From an uncultured Clostridia bacterium (GTDB taxonomy: Bacteria; Bacillota; Clostridia; Christensenellales; CAG-138): a stretch of DNA of 59,389 nt. The notes beneath the pieces were generated by a model. That model was not told where the DNA came from and searched no databases. It saw only the letters and a program-made list of their open reading frames with translations. The stretch spans positions 1-59,389 of the forward strand of contig CALGGM010000121.1 in assembly GCA_937915925.1 (NCBI GenBank), written 5' to 3'. Every line of letters starts with the position of its first letter. The first letter of the stretch is position 1. The position numbers were made by a program, and so were the translations under genes. This document shows, piece after piece, positions 31,404 through 39,612 of the stretch.

Positions 31404-32528
31404 TTACCTCCGCGGTTTATTCTTTTTCTGCGGCTTCTTCGTGTCCGTAACGATGACGCTCTCGGCCACCTGCGCCTGCATTTTCTTGAAGACCGTCGCG
31501 TTCAGGATCAGCGTGACCGCCAGCGAAATGACGTTCGAGAAGATCCAGTAGAACGCAAAGGTCGAGTCATACTGATAGCAGAAGAACAGCGACATCAGCG
31601 GCATCAGCCACATCATCATCTTGTTCATGCTCTGCGTCTGCGCCGCCGGATCGTCCTTGTCGTCCGACGCCGGCTTCTGGTTCGTCGCCTTCTGCTGCAT
31701 GCGCTGCGTCAGCCACGAGGACAGGAACGTCGTCGCGCCCGCCAGGATCGGCAGGATCGCAAAGCCGTTCGACATGTTCTCAAACACGCCGCCGATCAGC
31801 TCCTTGTTCGAGGTGATCGGAAGGATGAACGCGTCGTATGCCGCGCGGAACGCCGCGCCGCCGTCGCTTGCCAGTACGTAGCTGACGGTGCCGTCCTCCG
31901 CGATGCTCTTCGTGAAGAAGTGCAGGTCATAAAGGATGCGGTTCAGCGCGTCGGCGTTGTTGGAATAGAAGATAAAATCCTTGATGTTGTTGGTCACGGC
32001 GAACGTGTTCCAGAACGACTGTCCGTTCATCATCGTGCCGCCGGGGGTAAGGTTGTCCGGACGCCAGATGTTGGTGATCCAAAGGAAGCGGTACGTCGCG
32101 AAGGTCTCCGCGCCCTTGCCCGCGTCGATCTTCAGTATCAGATCGAGCGCCTGCTGGTTCGACCATGCGCGGAACGCGGCGAAGAACATGAACAGCAGCG
32201 GCATCATGATGAGCAGCGGAAGACAGCCGCCCATCGTCGAAACGCCGCGCTCCTTCATGAGCTTTCTCTGTTCGGTGGAAAGCCGCTGCGGATCGTTCGC
32301 GTATTTCTTCTTGAGCTTGTCAAGCTCCGGCTGGATCGCCTGCATCTGGATCGAAGACTTGCGCGATTTGATGTCGGAGAAGACCGTCAAGAGCTTGATG
32401 CCGAGCGTGAACAGAAGGATCGTAACGACCACGACCCAACCGCCGTCCGAAAACAGCATGCACATCTGCCGATAGACCCAGTCCATCGCGACATACAGCC
32501 ATCTGACGAGGAAGAAGGATGAATTCAT
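31404..32528 (-). CDS. yidC: Membrane protein insertase YidC (OxaA/SpoIIIJ)
   Basis: Protein of 374 aa, longer than Bacillus SpoIIIJ (about 260). TM segments are visible near residues 28-50, 105-125, 232-255, 295-315 and 325-350. The conserved core GGCLPLLIMMPLLFMFFAAFR and the cytoplasmic hairpin IQPELDKLKKKYANDPQ fit YidC. A loop of about 100 residues between the second and third TM makes up the extra length. It ends with a basic tail (KKPQKKNKPRR) that may contact the ribosome. Overlaps yidD by 4 bp. Confidence 0.95.
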   Translation of the reverse strand: MNSSFFLVRWLYVAMDWVYRQMCMLFSDGGWVVVVTILLFTLGIKLLTVFSDIKSRKSSIQMQAIQPELDKLKKKYANDPQRLSTEQRKLMKERGVSTMGGCLPLLIMMPLLFMFFAAFRAWSNQQALDLILKIDAGKGAETFATYRFLWITNIWRPDNLTPGGTMMNGQSFWNTFAVTNNIKDFIFYSNNADALNRILYDLHFFTKSIAEDGTVSYVLASDGGAAFRAAYDAFILPITSNKELIGGVFENMSNGFAILPILAGATTFLSSWLTQRMQQKATNQKPASDDKDDPAAQTQSMNKMMMWLMPLMSLFFCYQYDSTFAFYWIFSNVISLAVTLILNATVFKKMQAQVAESVIVTDTKKPQKKNKPRR

Positions 32529-32764
32529 GAAAGGTTCTCCTTGTGTTTTTTCGGTTCCGGGACGGGGTCATAACCGCCCTCATGAAAGGGATTGCAGCGA
32601 AGCACACGCCAGATCGCAAGCCCCACGCCTTTGATTACCCCGTGCTTTTGGATCGCTTCCATCGCGTATTCCGAACAGGTGGGCGTGTAGATGCACGCGT
32701 CCGGCAAAAGCGGCGAGATGTGCCGCTTGTAAAACCGCAAAATAGCGAGCAGCGCGCGCTTCAT
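32525..32764 (-). CDS. yidD: Membrane protein insertion efficiency factor YidD
   Basis: Protein of 79 aa with the family signature FYKRHISPLLPDACIYTPTCSEYAMEAIQKHG and GGYDPVP at the end. YidD is a small membrane-bound partner of YidC. It overlaps both rnpA and yidC by 4 bp. Confidence 0.95.
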   Translation of the reverse strand: MKRALLAILRFYKRHISPLLPDACIYTPTCSEYAMEAIQKHGVIKGVGLAIWRVLRCNPFHEGGYDPVPEPKKHKENLS

Positions 32765-33135
32765 GGTTCTGTTTTAAGAAGCCCCGCGCGCCGAAAAACG
32801 GATTCCGTCTGCGCGGTAAGCTCGGAAAACGGCGCGTCCGGCACGTCCGACTTTGCGACGAGGATCACGTTGTAGCCGCCCGCGATCCGGTCGAGCATCG
32901 GCGTAAGCGCGGCGCGCATGCGGCGCTTCGCCCGATTTCTCCGTACGGCGTTGCCGACCCGCTTCGAGACCGAAAGACCGATGCGGACCGACGGGTTGCG
33001 GCTTTTCGCGTATATCAGCGTCAGAAGCGGGACGCTCTGCGCCTTCCCGCGCGCGTAGGTATAGCGGAACTCCTTATGCCGTTTCAGAGAATAAGACCGA
33101 TTCACCGAATACGCTGTTCCCTTATAAAGCAACAT
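32761..33135 (-). CDS. rnpA: Ribonuclease P protein component
   Basis: Protein of 124 aa. The RNP motif VGNAVRRNRAKRRMR is clear, together with SLKRHKEFRYTYARGK at the start and IGLSVSKRVGNA. It assists RNase P RNA in tRNA 5' processing. It lies 71 bp downstream of rpmH, the almost universal order. Confidence 0.95.
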   Translation of the reverse strand: MLLYKGTAYSVNRSYSLKRHKEFRYTYARGKAQSVPLLTLIYAKSRNPSVRIGLSVSKRVGNAVRRNRAKRRMRAALTPMLDRIAGGYNVILVAKSDVPDAPFSELTAQTESVFRRAGLLKTEP

Positions 33136-33206
33136 ACGGCAAGCGAAGTGCCTGCCGCAAGCGCTCTGTCTCTACAATTTGGACAAATAAAATCCGCCGA
33201 TCGCGA

Positions 33207-33341
33207 TTATGCGCTCAGCTTCTTGCGGCCCTTCGCGCGTCTGCGCTTCAGCACGTTGCGGCCATCCGCGGTCGCCATACGCTTACGGAAACCGTGAACC
33301 TTGCTGCGCTGTCTCTTCTTGGGCTGATAGGTACGTACCAT
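33207..33341 (-). CDS. rpmH: 50S ribosomal protein L34
   Basis: A 44-residue protein: MVRTYQPKKRQRSKVHGFRK start, then GRNVLKRRRAKGRKKLSA, the L34 pattern. SD AGAGGTG precedes the ATG. It opens the rpmH-rnpA-yidD-yidC-jag-mnmE unit under a consensus promoter. Confidence 0.98.
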   Translation of the reverse strand: MVRTYQPKKRQRSKVHGFRKRMATADGRNVLKRRRAKGRKKLSA

Positions 33342-33402
33342 ATCCTACACCTCTTTCTTCCGAAATATTATGATGGCGCATAACGCCAAATTAACCTTAC
33401 CC

Positions 33403-33431
33403 ATTATAGAGGAAGCAGGTTGAATTGTCAA
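33403..33431 (-). promoter_or_regulatory. Consensus SigA promoter of rpmH
   Basis: TTGACA (33426-33431), exactly 17 bp, TATAAT (33403-33408) on the minus strand: a full consensus match. A small TGGCG/CGCCA hairpin is in the leader. Confidence 0.92.
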
Positions 33432-33453
33432 GCGTAAATTTTTTCATACGCTT

Positions 33454-33600
33454 GCCGACAATCCCTCCGGGTTCGCTGCGCTTACCCACCTCCCTTTGCA
33501 CAAGGGAGGCTTTTGGAAACGAACCCGGAGGCCCCCTTGTGTAAAGGGGACTGGATGCGAAGCAGACTGGGGGATTGTTACGCGGGAGGATCATTTCCGC
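33454..33600. repeat. Dispersed repeats between rpmH and the next gene
   Basis: ACAATCCCTCCGG, CACCTCCCTTTGCACAAGGGAGG, GGCCCCCTTGTGTAAAGGGG and CTGGGGGATTGTTACGC pieces, related to those at 46196-46330. No DnaA-box cluster or dnaA gene is seen on this side of rpmH. Confidence 0.65.
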
Positions 33601-33620
33601 CCCCTGCAATCCGTTTACCC

Positions 33621-34346
33621 CTACTTCTCCGGCGTGAAACAGAACGGATTCGCGATGCGGTCCTTTTGCCAGAAGGTGATCGCGAGCCGATACAGCGCGT
33701 GGGCGTGGATGCGATCGTGCCAGAGGAGGCGGCGCATCAGCTTTTTCAGCGTCCACAGCTCGCCGTCCGTGTCGGTATAGACGCGCGGGAACAAAAAGTC
33801 CGGCGTCGCCTCGATCGCGCGGAACAGACGCTTGCGGTTTTCGAGCATGCCGCCCTCGTTCTCAAACGGGACGCTGACCGCGTGCGCGTAGTATTCGAGC
33901 GTGCGGTTCGTATGCTCCGCCATCTCGCGCGCGGAGCAGGGGATCTTGCCGTAAAACGTGCGGCGGGATTTCCGCAACGCGCGGTCCTTTTGCGGGATCG
34001 ACGCCACGAGCTTTTCGAAGTCCTGCGCGGAGCGGATGCAAAGCTGCTTCTTCTGCGTGTACTCGGTCATGTCCATCGGCAGCCGCTCGGACGGGAACAG
34101 CACGTCGCTGTCCGCGTCGTCCACGCGGAGCGCCGTCTGGTACGCGTGCGTGACGACAAAGTCCGACTCCGCAAGGTGCAGCATCGGCGTGCCGTGCGCC
34201 CAGTGCGCGTACTCGGAAAGCGCCTTCGGAAACTTTTCCAATGCCTTCGACACCGTTTCGCCGCGCGCATACGCGCCGGGGAACGCGTCCGCCCAAAGCA
34301 TCGCGCCGTGTTCGTTGTACTCCGCAATGACCTCGAAATGTGCCAT
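33621..34346 (-). CDS. Unknown protein with HicB-like N-terminus and DinB-like C-terminus
   Basis: Protein of 241 aa. The first 45 residues (FEVIAEYNEHGAMLWADAFPGAYARGETVSKAL) resemble the HicB antitoxin fold, where a small alpha/beta domain binds ligands or proteins. The rest is helical, with LKKLMRRLLWHDRIHAHALYRLA near the end, like the His-bearing helix of DinB/YfiT proteins. I do not recognise a full-length family. SD GGAAGGA lies at the end of the upstream deaminase gene; the two genes are 2 bp apart and surely co-transcribed. Confidence 0.6.
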   Translation of the reverse strand: MAHFEVIAEYNEHGAMLWADAFPGAYARGETVSKALEKFPKALSEYAHWAHGTPMLHLAESDFVVTHAYQTALRVDDADSDVLFPSERLPMDMTEYTQKKQLCIRSAQDFEKLVASIPQKDRALRKSRRTFYGKIPCSAREMAEHTNRTLEYYAHAVSVPFENEGGMLENRKRLFRAIEATPDFLFPRVYTDTDGELWTLKKLMRRLLWHDRIHAHALYRLAITFWQKDRIANPFCFTPEK

Positions 34347-34348
34347 AC

Positions 34349-35635
34349 TTATCTTCCTTCCTGTTTGCGAATGCGCGCAATGATCTCGTTCGCTTTTTGA
34401 TAGACCGCCTCGGGATCGACGTCGAAGGTGTACGCGCCGCGCTCATACAGCACGCGTCCCGCCACCATGGTCAGCGCGACGTTCGTCTTGCTGCCGGAAT
34501 AAACAACGTTCTTTGCAATGTTGTTGATCGGCTGCATGTTCGGCGTATGCAGGTCGAGCATGACGAGATCCGCCTGCTTGCCCTCTTTCAGACAGTCGCA
34601 GTCGTCGAGCCCCATCATCCTTGCGCCGACGGAGCACGCGGAGTGCAGCACCTTCACGGGGTCCGCTGCCGCCGCGCCCTCGGTGAGCTTCTGAAGCCCC
34701 GTCACAAGGAACATCTCGCGGAACATGTCGAGGCAGTTGTTGCTCGCGGGTCCGTCCGTGCCGATCGCGACCGGAACGCCCTCGCGGTAATACAGCTCGA
34801 TCGGGGCGACGCCGCTTGCAAGCTTTACGTTGCTTGCGGGGTTCGTACACACATACAGCCCGCGGTTTTTTACGATCTCGAGGTCGCCTTCGCGTAAATG
34901 CACCATATGGAACCCGCCGCCGCCGTAACGGAACATGCCGAGCGAATCGAGATATTTGATCGGCGACATGCCGGTGCGGTTGATGCAGTCGTCGACCTCC
35001 GCCGCCGTCTCCGCAAGGTGCGTAAAGACCGGCTCCCTGAGCTGCTCGGCGAGCGCTGCAAGATCTTTGAGCAGCGGTTCGCTTGTCGTGTACTCCGCGT
35101 GGAAGCCGAGCCTGCAGCTGACCAAGGGGTCGTACGCGTTCAAAAACTCGAAGTCGCGCCGGGTCGATTCCGCGGTCCCGCCGAAATCGTTCGCCGCGCC
35201 GCAGATCACAAAGCGGAATCCCGTGTCGCGGGCGCATTCGGCGATGCGCTCGACGTGATAGTACATATCGAACGCCGCGGTCACGCCGCCGGATACGTAT
35301 TCGAGCACGGCGAGCTTGGTCAGATCGTAAATGTCGTCGCCGCAAAGATGCGCTTCCATCGGGAACACGTCCTCGTGGAGCCAATTATAAAGCGGTTTGT
35401 CGTCGGCAAACGAGCGCAAAAACGTCATTGCGGAATGGGTGTGCGCGTTCTTAAAGCCCGGCAAAAGCAGGTTGCCTTTGCAGTCGATCTCGCGGTCGAA
35501 CGCAAGCGGCTCCCGCCCCTTCGGATCGCCGACGAGCGCAATGCGGTCATCCTTTACCCAAAGTTCCCCCGAAAGAATCGTCGCGTCCGCCGTCTCCATC
35601 GGCAGAATGCGCGCGTTGTAAAACCGAATGTTCAT
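34349..35635 (-). CDS. Amidohydrolase, MTA/SAH deaminase (MtaD) type
   Basis: Protein of 428 aa from the ATG at 35635 (SD GGAAAGGGG). Metal-site motifs of the family are visible: LLPGFKNAHTHSAM (HxH), THLAETAAEVDDC, GFHMVHL and IGTDGPASNN. The layout is that of 5'-methylthioadenosine/S-adenosylhomocysteine deaminase, though related SsnA-like and chlorohydrolase-like enzymes look similar. Acts in the cytoplasm on an adenosine-type substrate. Divergent from the hut operon. Confidence 0.8.
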   Translation of the reverse strand: MNIRFYNARILPMETADATILSGELWVKDDRIALVGDPKGREPLAFDREIDCKGNLLLPGFKNAHTHSAMTFLRSFADDKPLYNWLHEDVFPMEAHLCGDDIYDLTKLAVLEYVSGGVTAAFDMYYHVERIAECARDTGFRFVICGAANDFGGTAESTRRDFEFLNAYDPLVSCRLGFHAEYTTSEPLLKDLAALAEQLREPVFTHLAETAAEVDDCINRTGMSPIKYLDSLGMFRYGGGGFHMVHLREGDLEIVKNRGLYVCTNPASNVKLASGVAPIELYYREGVPVAIGTDGPASNNCLDMFREMFLVTGLQKLTEGAAAADPVKVLHSACSVGARMMGLDDCDCLKEGKQADLVMLDLHTPNMQPINNIAKNVVYSGSKTNVALTMVAGRVLYERGAYTFDVDPEAVYQKANEIIARIRKQEGR

Positions 35636-35666
35636 GCCGTACCCCTTTCCGTGTTTGTTATTATTC

Positions 35667-35672
35667 AGTATA
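35667..35672 (-). promoter_or_regulatory. Extended -10 of the amidohydrolase gene
   Basis: Minus-strand TGATATACT: TATACT with extended TGA. No good -35 is seen at 17 bp. Start codon 31 bp downstream. Confidence 0.4.
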
Positions 35673-35718
35673 TCACAGCTCTCGCCCGCAGAGCATGAAC
35701 ATTCTATAAACACTATTA

Positions 35719-35916
35719 TGTGCGAAGCACAATTCATGATCGCAGATCAATTCATGTCCGCAGGACAATTCATGATCGAAGATCATTTCATGACCGAAGG
35801 TCAATTCATGATCAAAGATCATTTCATTTCAAATGAATTGCGCTTCGCGCATGAATTGACGCACGGCGTCGTGAATTGTGCTTCGCACATGAATTGCGCC
35901 GATGGCGCATGGATTG
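35719..35916. repeat. Mini-hairpin array A5 (ten units, two convergent runs)
   Basis: Left run of six units with an exact 18 bp period: TGTGC-GAA-GCACA, TGATC-GCA-GATCA, TGTCC-GCA-GGACA, TGATC-GAA-GATCA, TGACC-GAA-GGTCA and TGATC-AAA-GATCA, separated by ATTCA/TTTCA. Centre CATTTCAAATG (35825-35835). Right run of four units in opposite orientation (TGCGC, ACGC/GCGT, TGTGC and GCGCC stems) joined by CATGAATTG. Three stem pairs vary and always stay complementary; loops are mainly GNA. Located between two divergent promoters. Confidence 0.85.
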
Positions 35917-35930
35917 ATTATATATTATCG

Positions 35931-35963
35931 AAAAAAGGGCCGTCCGGTTTGACACCGTACGGC
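35931..35963 (-). terminator. Terminator-like hairpin facing the minus strand, overlapping the hutH -35
   Basis: GCCGTCCGGT (35939-35948) pairs with ACCGTACGGC (35954-35963), one mismatch; on the minus strand the hairpin is followed by TTTTTT. It could stop antisense transcripts leaving hutH, or act as a DNA operator. Confidence 0.5.
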
Positions 35964-35977
35964 GCAAATGATATGAT
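35949..35977 (+). promoter_or_regulatory. SigA-type promoter of the hut operon
   Basis: TTGACA (35949-35954), 17 bp, TATGAT (35972-35977). The -35 sits in the loop and right arm of a 10 bp inverted repeat (35939-35963), a good place for a repressor. Confidence 0.82.
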
Positions 35978-36029
35978 AAATAAATAAGGTTCTGCGGAAT
36001 CAAATATCGCGTTTTAGGAAGGAATGTGC

Positions 36030-37580
36030 ATGAATCATCTGACAGAAAACATTCGTCACGTCACGCTGGACGGCGAGTCGCTTCGCATCGAACAGGTCGT
36101 TGCGGTCGCGCGGTTCAAAGCAAAGGTTTCACTGTCCTCGAAAACCTTCGGACGCATCGACGCGTCGCGCGCGCTGGTGGATAAGATCGTCGCGGAGGGG
36201 CGCACGGTTTACGGCATTTCCACGGGCTTCGGCGAGTTCAGTAAGATCACGATCAGCAGCGATAAAAGCGCGCAGCTTCAGGAGAATCTGATCCTTTCGC
36301 ACTGCGTCGCGGTCGGCGATCCGCTGAATGAAGAGACCGTCCGCGCGATGATGCTGCTTCGCGCAAACGCGCTTTCTAAGGGCAATTCCGGCATTCGCCG
36401 TGAGATCATCGAAACGTTGATCGCCATGCTGAATAAGGGCGTGACGCCTGTCGTCCCGGAGCAGGGCTCTTTGGGCGCGTCCGGCGATCTTGCGCCGCTT
36501 GCGCATATGGCTTTGGTTCTCCTCGGCCGCGGCGAAGCGACGTATAAAGGCAAGCGCATGTCCGGCGCGGAGGCGATGGAAAAGGCGAAGCTTAAAACCT
36601 TCCACCTTCTTGCAAAGGAAGGGCTTGCGCTGATCAACGGCACGCAGTGCATGACGGCGATCGGCACGCTCGCGTGGTACGACTTAAACCGCGGCGCGGT
36701 CCTTGCCGACATCACGGCGTCCATGACGATGCAGGCGCTGACCGGGCTTCTGTCCGCGTTCGACCCGCGCATCCACGCGGTGCGTCCGCATTCGGGGCAG
36801 AGCCTCGTCGCAAAGAACATGCGCGTTATCTGTGCCGACAGCCCGTCGATGGAGCGCAACCGCACCCTGCGCGTGCAGGACGCGTACGCGCTGCGCTGCA
36901 TCCCGCAGGTACACGGCGCGGTGCGCGACGCGCTCGCGCATGTCAGACGGGTTTTGGAAACCGAGCTGAACTCCGTCACCGACAACCCGATCCTGTTCCT
37001 CGACGACGAAAGCGTCATTTCCGGTGGGAACTTCCACGGCGAGCCGATCGCGCTCGTGATGGATTATCTGTCCGTGGCGGCAGCGGAGCTTTCTAACATT
37101 TCCGAGCGCCGCACCGAGCGCATGGTAAACCCGACGCTTTCGAACGGATTGCCTGCGTTCCTCGCGCCCGACGGCGGGATCAATTCGGGCTACATGATCT
37201 GCCAGTATTCGGCGGCGTCGATCGTGTCCGAAAACAAGGTCTTTGCGCATCCGGCAAGCGTCGACTCGATTCCGTCCTCGGCAAACCAGGAGGACCATGT
37301 TTCGATGGGCACGACCGCCGCGCGCAACTGCCGCCGCATCGTGAACAACCTCTATTCCGTGCTCGCGTTCGAGCTGATGGCGGCGGTGCAGGGAATCGAT
37401 CTGAGAAAGACCTGCGAGCTTTCTCCTGCGCAGCAGAGCGTATACGATAAGGTCCGCGCCGTCGTTCCGTTCTACGCGAAGGACGAGGAGATCCACCCGA
37501 TGATCGAGGCGCTGAACAAACTGATCCGCACGGGCGAGATCGAAAACGACGTTAAGATGATGCTACCCGATTTTCATTGA
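36030..37580 (+). CDS. hutH: Histidine ammonia-lyase
   Basis: Protein of 516 aa (EC 4.3.1.3), making urocanate and ammonia from L-histidine. The MIO-forming ASG triad is present in GSLGASGDLAPLAHMAL, and YGISTGFGEF and the QPH-like region SSANQEDHVSMGTTAARN are seen. I choose the ATG at 36030 because SD AGGAAGG is 7 bp upstream; the ATG at 36024 is too close to it. First gene of the operon. Confidence 0.97.
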   Translation: MNHLTENIRHVTLDGESLRIEQVVAVARFKAKVSLSSKTFGRIDASRALVDKIVAEGRTVYGISTGFGEFSKITISSDKSAQLQENLILSHCVAVGDPLNEETVRAMMLLRANALSKGNSGIRREIIETLIAMLNKGVTPVVPEQGSLGASGDLAPLAHMALVLLGRGEATYKGKRMSGAEAMEKAKLKTFHLLAKEGLALINGTQCMTAIGTLAWYDLNRGAVLADITASMTMQALTGLLSAFDPRIHAVRPHSGQSLVAKNMRVICADSPSMERNRTLRVQDAYALRCIPQVHGAVRDALAHVRRVLETELNSVTDNPILFLDDESVISGGNFHGEPIALVMDYLSVAAAELSNISERRTERMVNPTLSNGLPAFLAPDGGINSGYMICQYSAASIVSENKVFAHPASVDSIPSSANQEDHVSMGTTAARNCRRIVNNLYSVLAFELMAAVQGIDLRKTCELSPAQQSVYDKVRAVVPFYAKDEEIHPMIEALNKLIRTGEIENDVKMMLPDFH

Positions 37581-37597
37581 TTTTACAGGAGGATTTT

Positions 37598-39598
37598 ATG
37601 GACTGTGTATTGAAGCTGGACCGGCTTCCCGAAAAGAAGCCCTTTCAAGAAGGCATTCGCCGCGCGCCGCGGCGTGACTCCGTGCTTTCGGAGCACGACA
37701 TGGAGGTTGCTCTTAAGAACGCGCTTCGCTACATTCCGGAAAAGTTCCATAAGGAGCTTGCGCCGGAATTCATGGAGGAGCTGAAAACCCGCGGACGCAT
37801 CTACGGCTACCGCTTCCGTCCCGAGGGACGGCTCTGGGGCAAGCCGATCGACTGTTACGAGGGCAAGTGCATCGAGGGAAAAGCGTTTCAGGTCATGATC
37901 GACAACAACCTCGACTTCGAGGTCGCGCTATACCCGTATGAGCTCGTCACCTACGGCGAGACGGGGCAGGTCTGCCAGAACTGGATGCAGTACCTTTTGA
38001 TCAAGCAGTACCTTAAGGAGCTCACCAACACGCAGACGCTGGTGATCGAATCCGGTCACCCGCTCGGCGTTTTCCGCTCGCACGAGAACGCGCCGCGCGT
38101 CATTCTCACGAATGGCTTGATGGTCGGCATGTTCGATAACCCGGCGGATTTCAACCGCGCGGCAGCGATGGGCGTTGCGAACTACGGTCAGATGACCGCG
38201 GGCGGCTGGATGTACATCGGACCGCAGGGCATCGTCCACGGCACGTTCAATACGCTGCTGAACGCGGGACGCTTGAAGCTCGGCATTCCGAAGGACAAGG
38301 ACCTTGCGGGGCGTCTGTTTGTTTCCGCGGGCTTAGGCGGCATGAGCGGCGCACAGGGCAAGGCGGCGGAGATCGCGGGCGCAGCGGCGATCATCGCGGA
38401 GGTCGACTACTCCCGCATCGAAACGCGCTACAAGCAGGGCTGGGTCAGCCGCGTGAGCGACGACCTGAAAACCTGTGTTGCGTGGGCGCAGGAAGCGCAG
38501 AAGGAAGGAAAGCCGCTTGCGATCGCGTATCACGGAAACGTCGTCGATCTTCTGCACTATCTCATTCAGAACAACATTCATGTCGATCTTCTCAGCGATC
38601 AGACCTCCTGCCACGCGGTGTACGAGGGCGGCTACTGCCCGGTCGGGATCAGCTTTGCGGAGCGCACGCGACTTTTAGCCGAGGATCACGAGGCGTTCAA
38701 GGCGGCGGTCAACGCGTCTTTGAAGAGCCACATCGCGGCGATCGACGAGCTTTCTAAGCGCGGCACGTACTTCTTCGATTACGGCAACAGCTTCTTGAAA
38801 GCCGTTTACGACGCGGGCGTGAAGTCGATCTGCAAGAACGGCGAAAACGAGAAGGACGGCTTTGTCTATCCGTCCTACGTTGAGGACATCTTGGGGCCGC
38901 AGCTCTTTGACTACGGCTACGGACCGTTCCGCTGGGTGTGCCTATCCGGCAAGCCCGAGGATCTTGATAAGACCGACGCCGCGGCGATGGACTGCATCGA
39001 CCCGACGCGCCGCTATCAGGACCGCGACAACTGGGTGTGGGTGCGCGACGCGAAGAAGAACAAGATGGTCGTCGGAACGCAGGCGCGCATCCTCTATCAG
39101 GACGCAATGGGCAGATTGAAGATCGCGCTGCGCTTCAACGAAATGGTGCGAAACGGCGAGATCGGACCGGTCATGCTGGGCAGAGATCACCACGACACCG
39201 GCGGCACGGATTCCCCGTTCCGCGAGACGAGCAACATCAAGGACGGCTCGAACATCATGGCGGACATGGCGACGCAGTGCTTTGCGGGTAACGCGGCACG
39301 CGGCATGAGCCTCATCGCCCTGCACAACGGCGGCGGCGTCGGCGTCGGCAAGTCGATCAACGGCGGTTTTGGCATGGTGCTCGACGGCAGCGAGCGCGTG
39401 GACCGCATTCTCTCCTCGGCAATGCCGTGGGACACGATGGGCGGCGTCGCGCGGCGCGCGTGGGCACGCAACGAAAACGCGATCGAAACCTGTCTCGCGT
39501 ACAACCGCGACAACGAAGGAACCGACTGCATCACGATCCCGCATCTTGCGGACGACGCGCTGGTGCATGAAACCGTACTGAATGCTTTGAAGGATTAA
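37598..39598 (+). CDS. hutU: Urocanate hydratase (long form)
   Basis: Protein of 666 aa (EC 4.2.1.49), converting urocanate to imidazolonepropionate with bound NAD+. It is about 110 residues longer than Bacillus HutU and closer in size to the animal-type enzyme. Motifs QTLVIESGHPLGVFRSH, GQMTAGGWMYIGPQGIVHGT and GGLGGMSGAQGKA-like segments mark the family, and HHDTGGTDSPFRET near the end contributes to the active site. Start ATG 37598 has SD AGGAGG at 5 bp. Begins 17 bp after hutH. Confidence 0.95.
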   Translation: MDCVLKLDRLPEKKPFQEGIRRAPRRDSVLSEHDMEVALKNALRYIPEKFHKELAPEFMEELKTRGRIYGYRFRPEGRLWGKPIDCYEGKCIEGKAFQVMIDNNLDFEVALYPYELVTYGETGQVCQNWMQYLLIKQYLKELTNTQTLVIESGHPLGVFRSHENAPRVILTNGLMVGMFDNPADFNRAAAMGVANYGQMTAGGWMYIGPQGIVHGTFNTLLNAGRLKLGIPKDKDLAGRLFVSAGLGGMSGAQGKAAEIAGAAAIIAEVDYSRIETRYKQGWVSRVSDDLKTCVAWAQEAQKEGKPLAIAYHGNVVDLLHYLIQNNIHVDLLSDQTSCHAVYEGGYCPVGISFAERTRLLAEDHEAFKAAVNASLKSHIAAIDELSKRGTYFFDYGNSFLKAVYDAGVKSICKNGENEKDGFVYPSYVEDILGPQLFDYGYGPFRWVCLSGKPEDLDKTDAAAMDCIDPTRRYQDRDNWVWVRDAKKNKMVVGTQARILYQDAMGRLKIALRFNEMVRNGEIGPVMLGRDHHDTGGTDSPFRETSNIKDGSNIMADMATQCFAGNAARGMSLIALHNGGGVGVGKSINGGFGMVLDGSERVDRILSSAMPWDTMGGVARRAWARNENAIETCLAYNRDNEGTDCITIPHLADDALVHETVLNALKD

Positions 39599-39612
39599 AG
39601 GAGATCATACTT

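Noticed and set aside
33342..33620. Replication origin beside rpmH
   Set aside because: No TTATCCACA-type DnaA boxes and no dnaA gene; the spacer is made of dispersed repeats.
35719..35916. CRISPR array
   Set aside because: The unit is 18 bp with a 7-8 base constant linker and self-complementary variable part; CRISPR repeats are longer and spacers are not palindromic. No cas genes are present.
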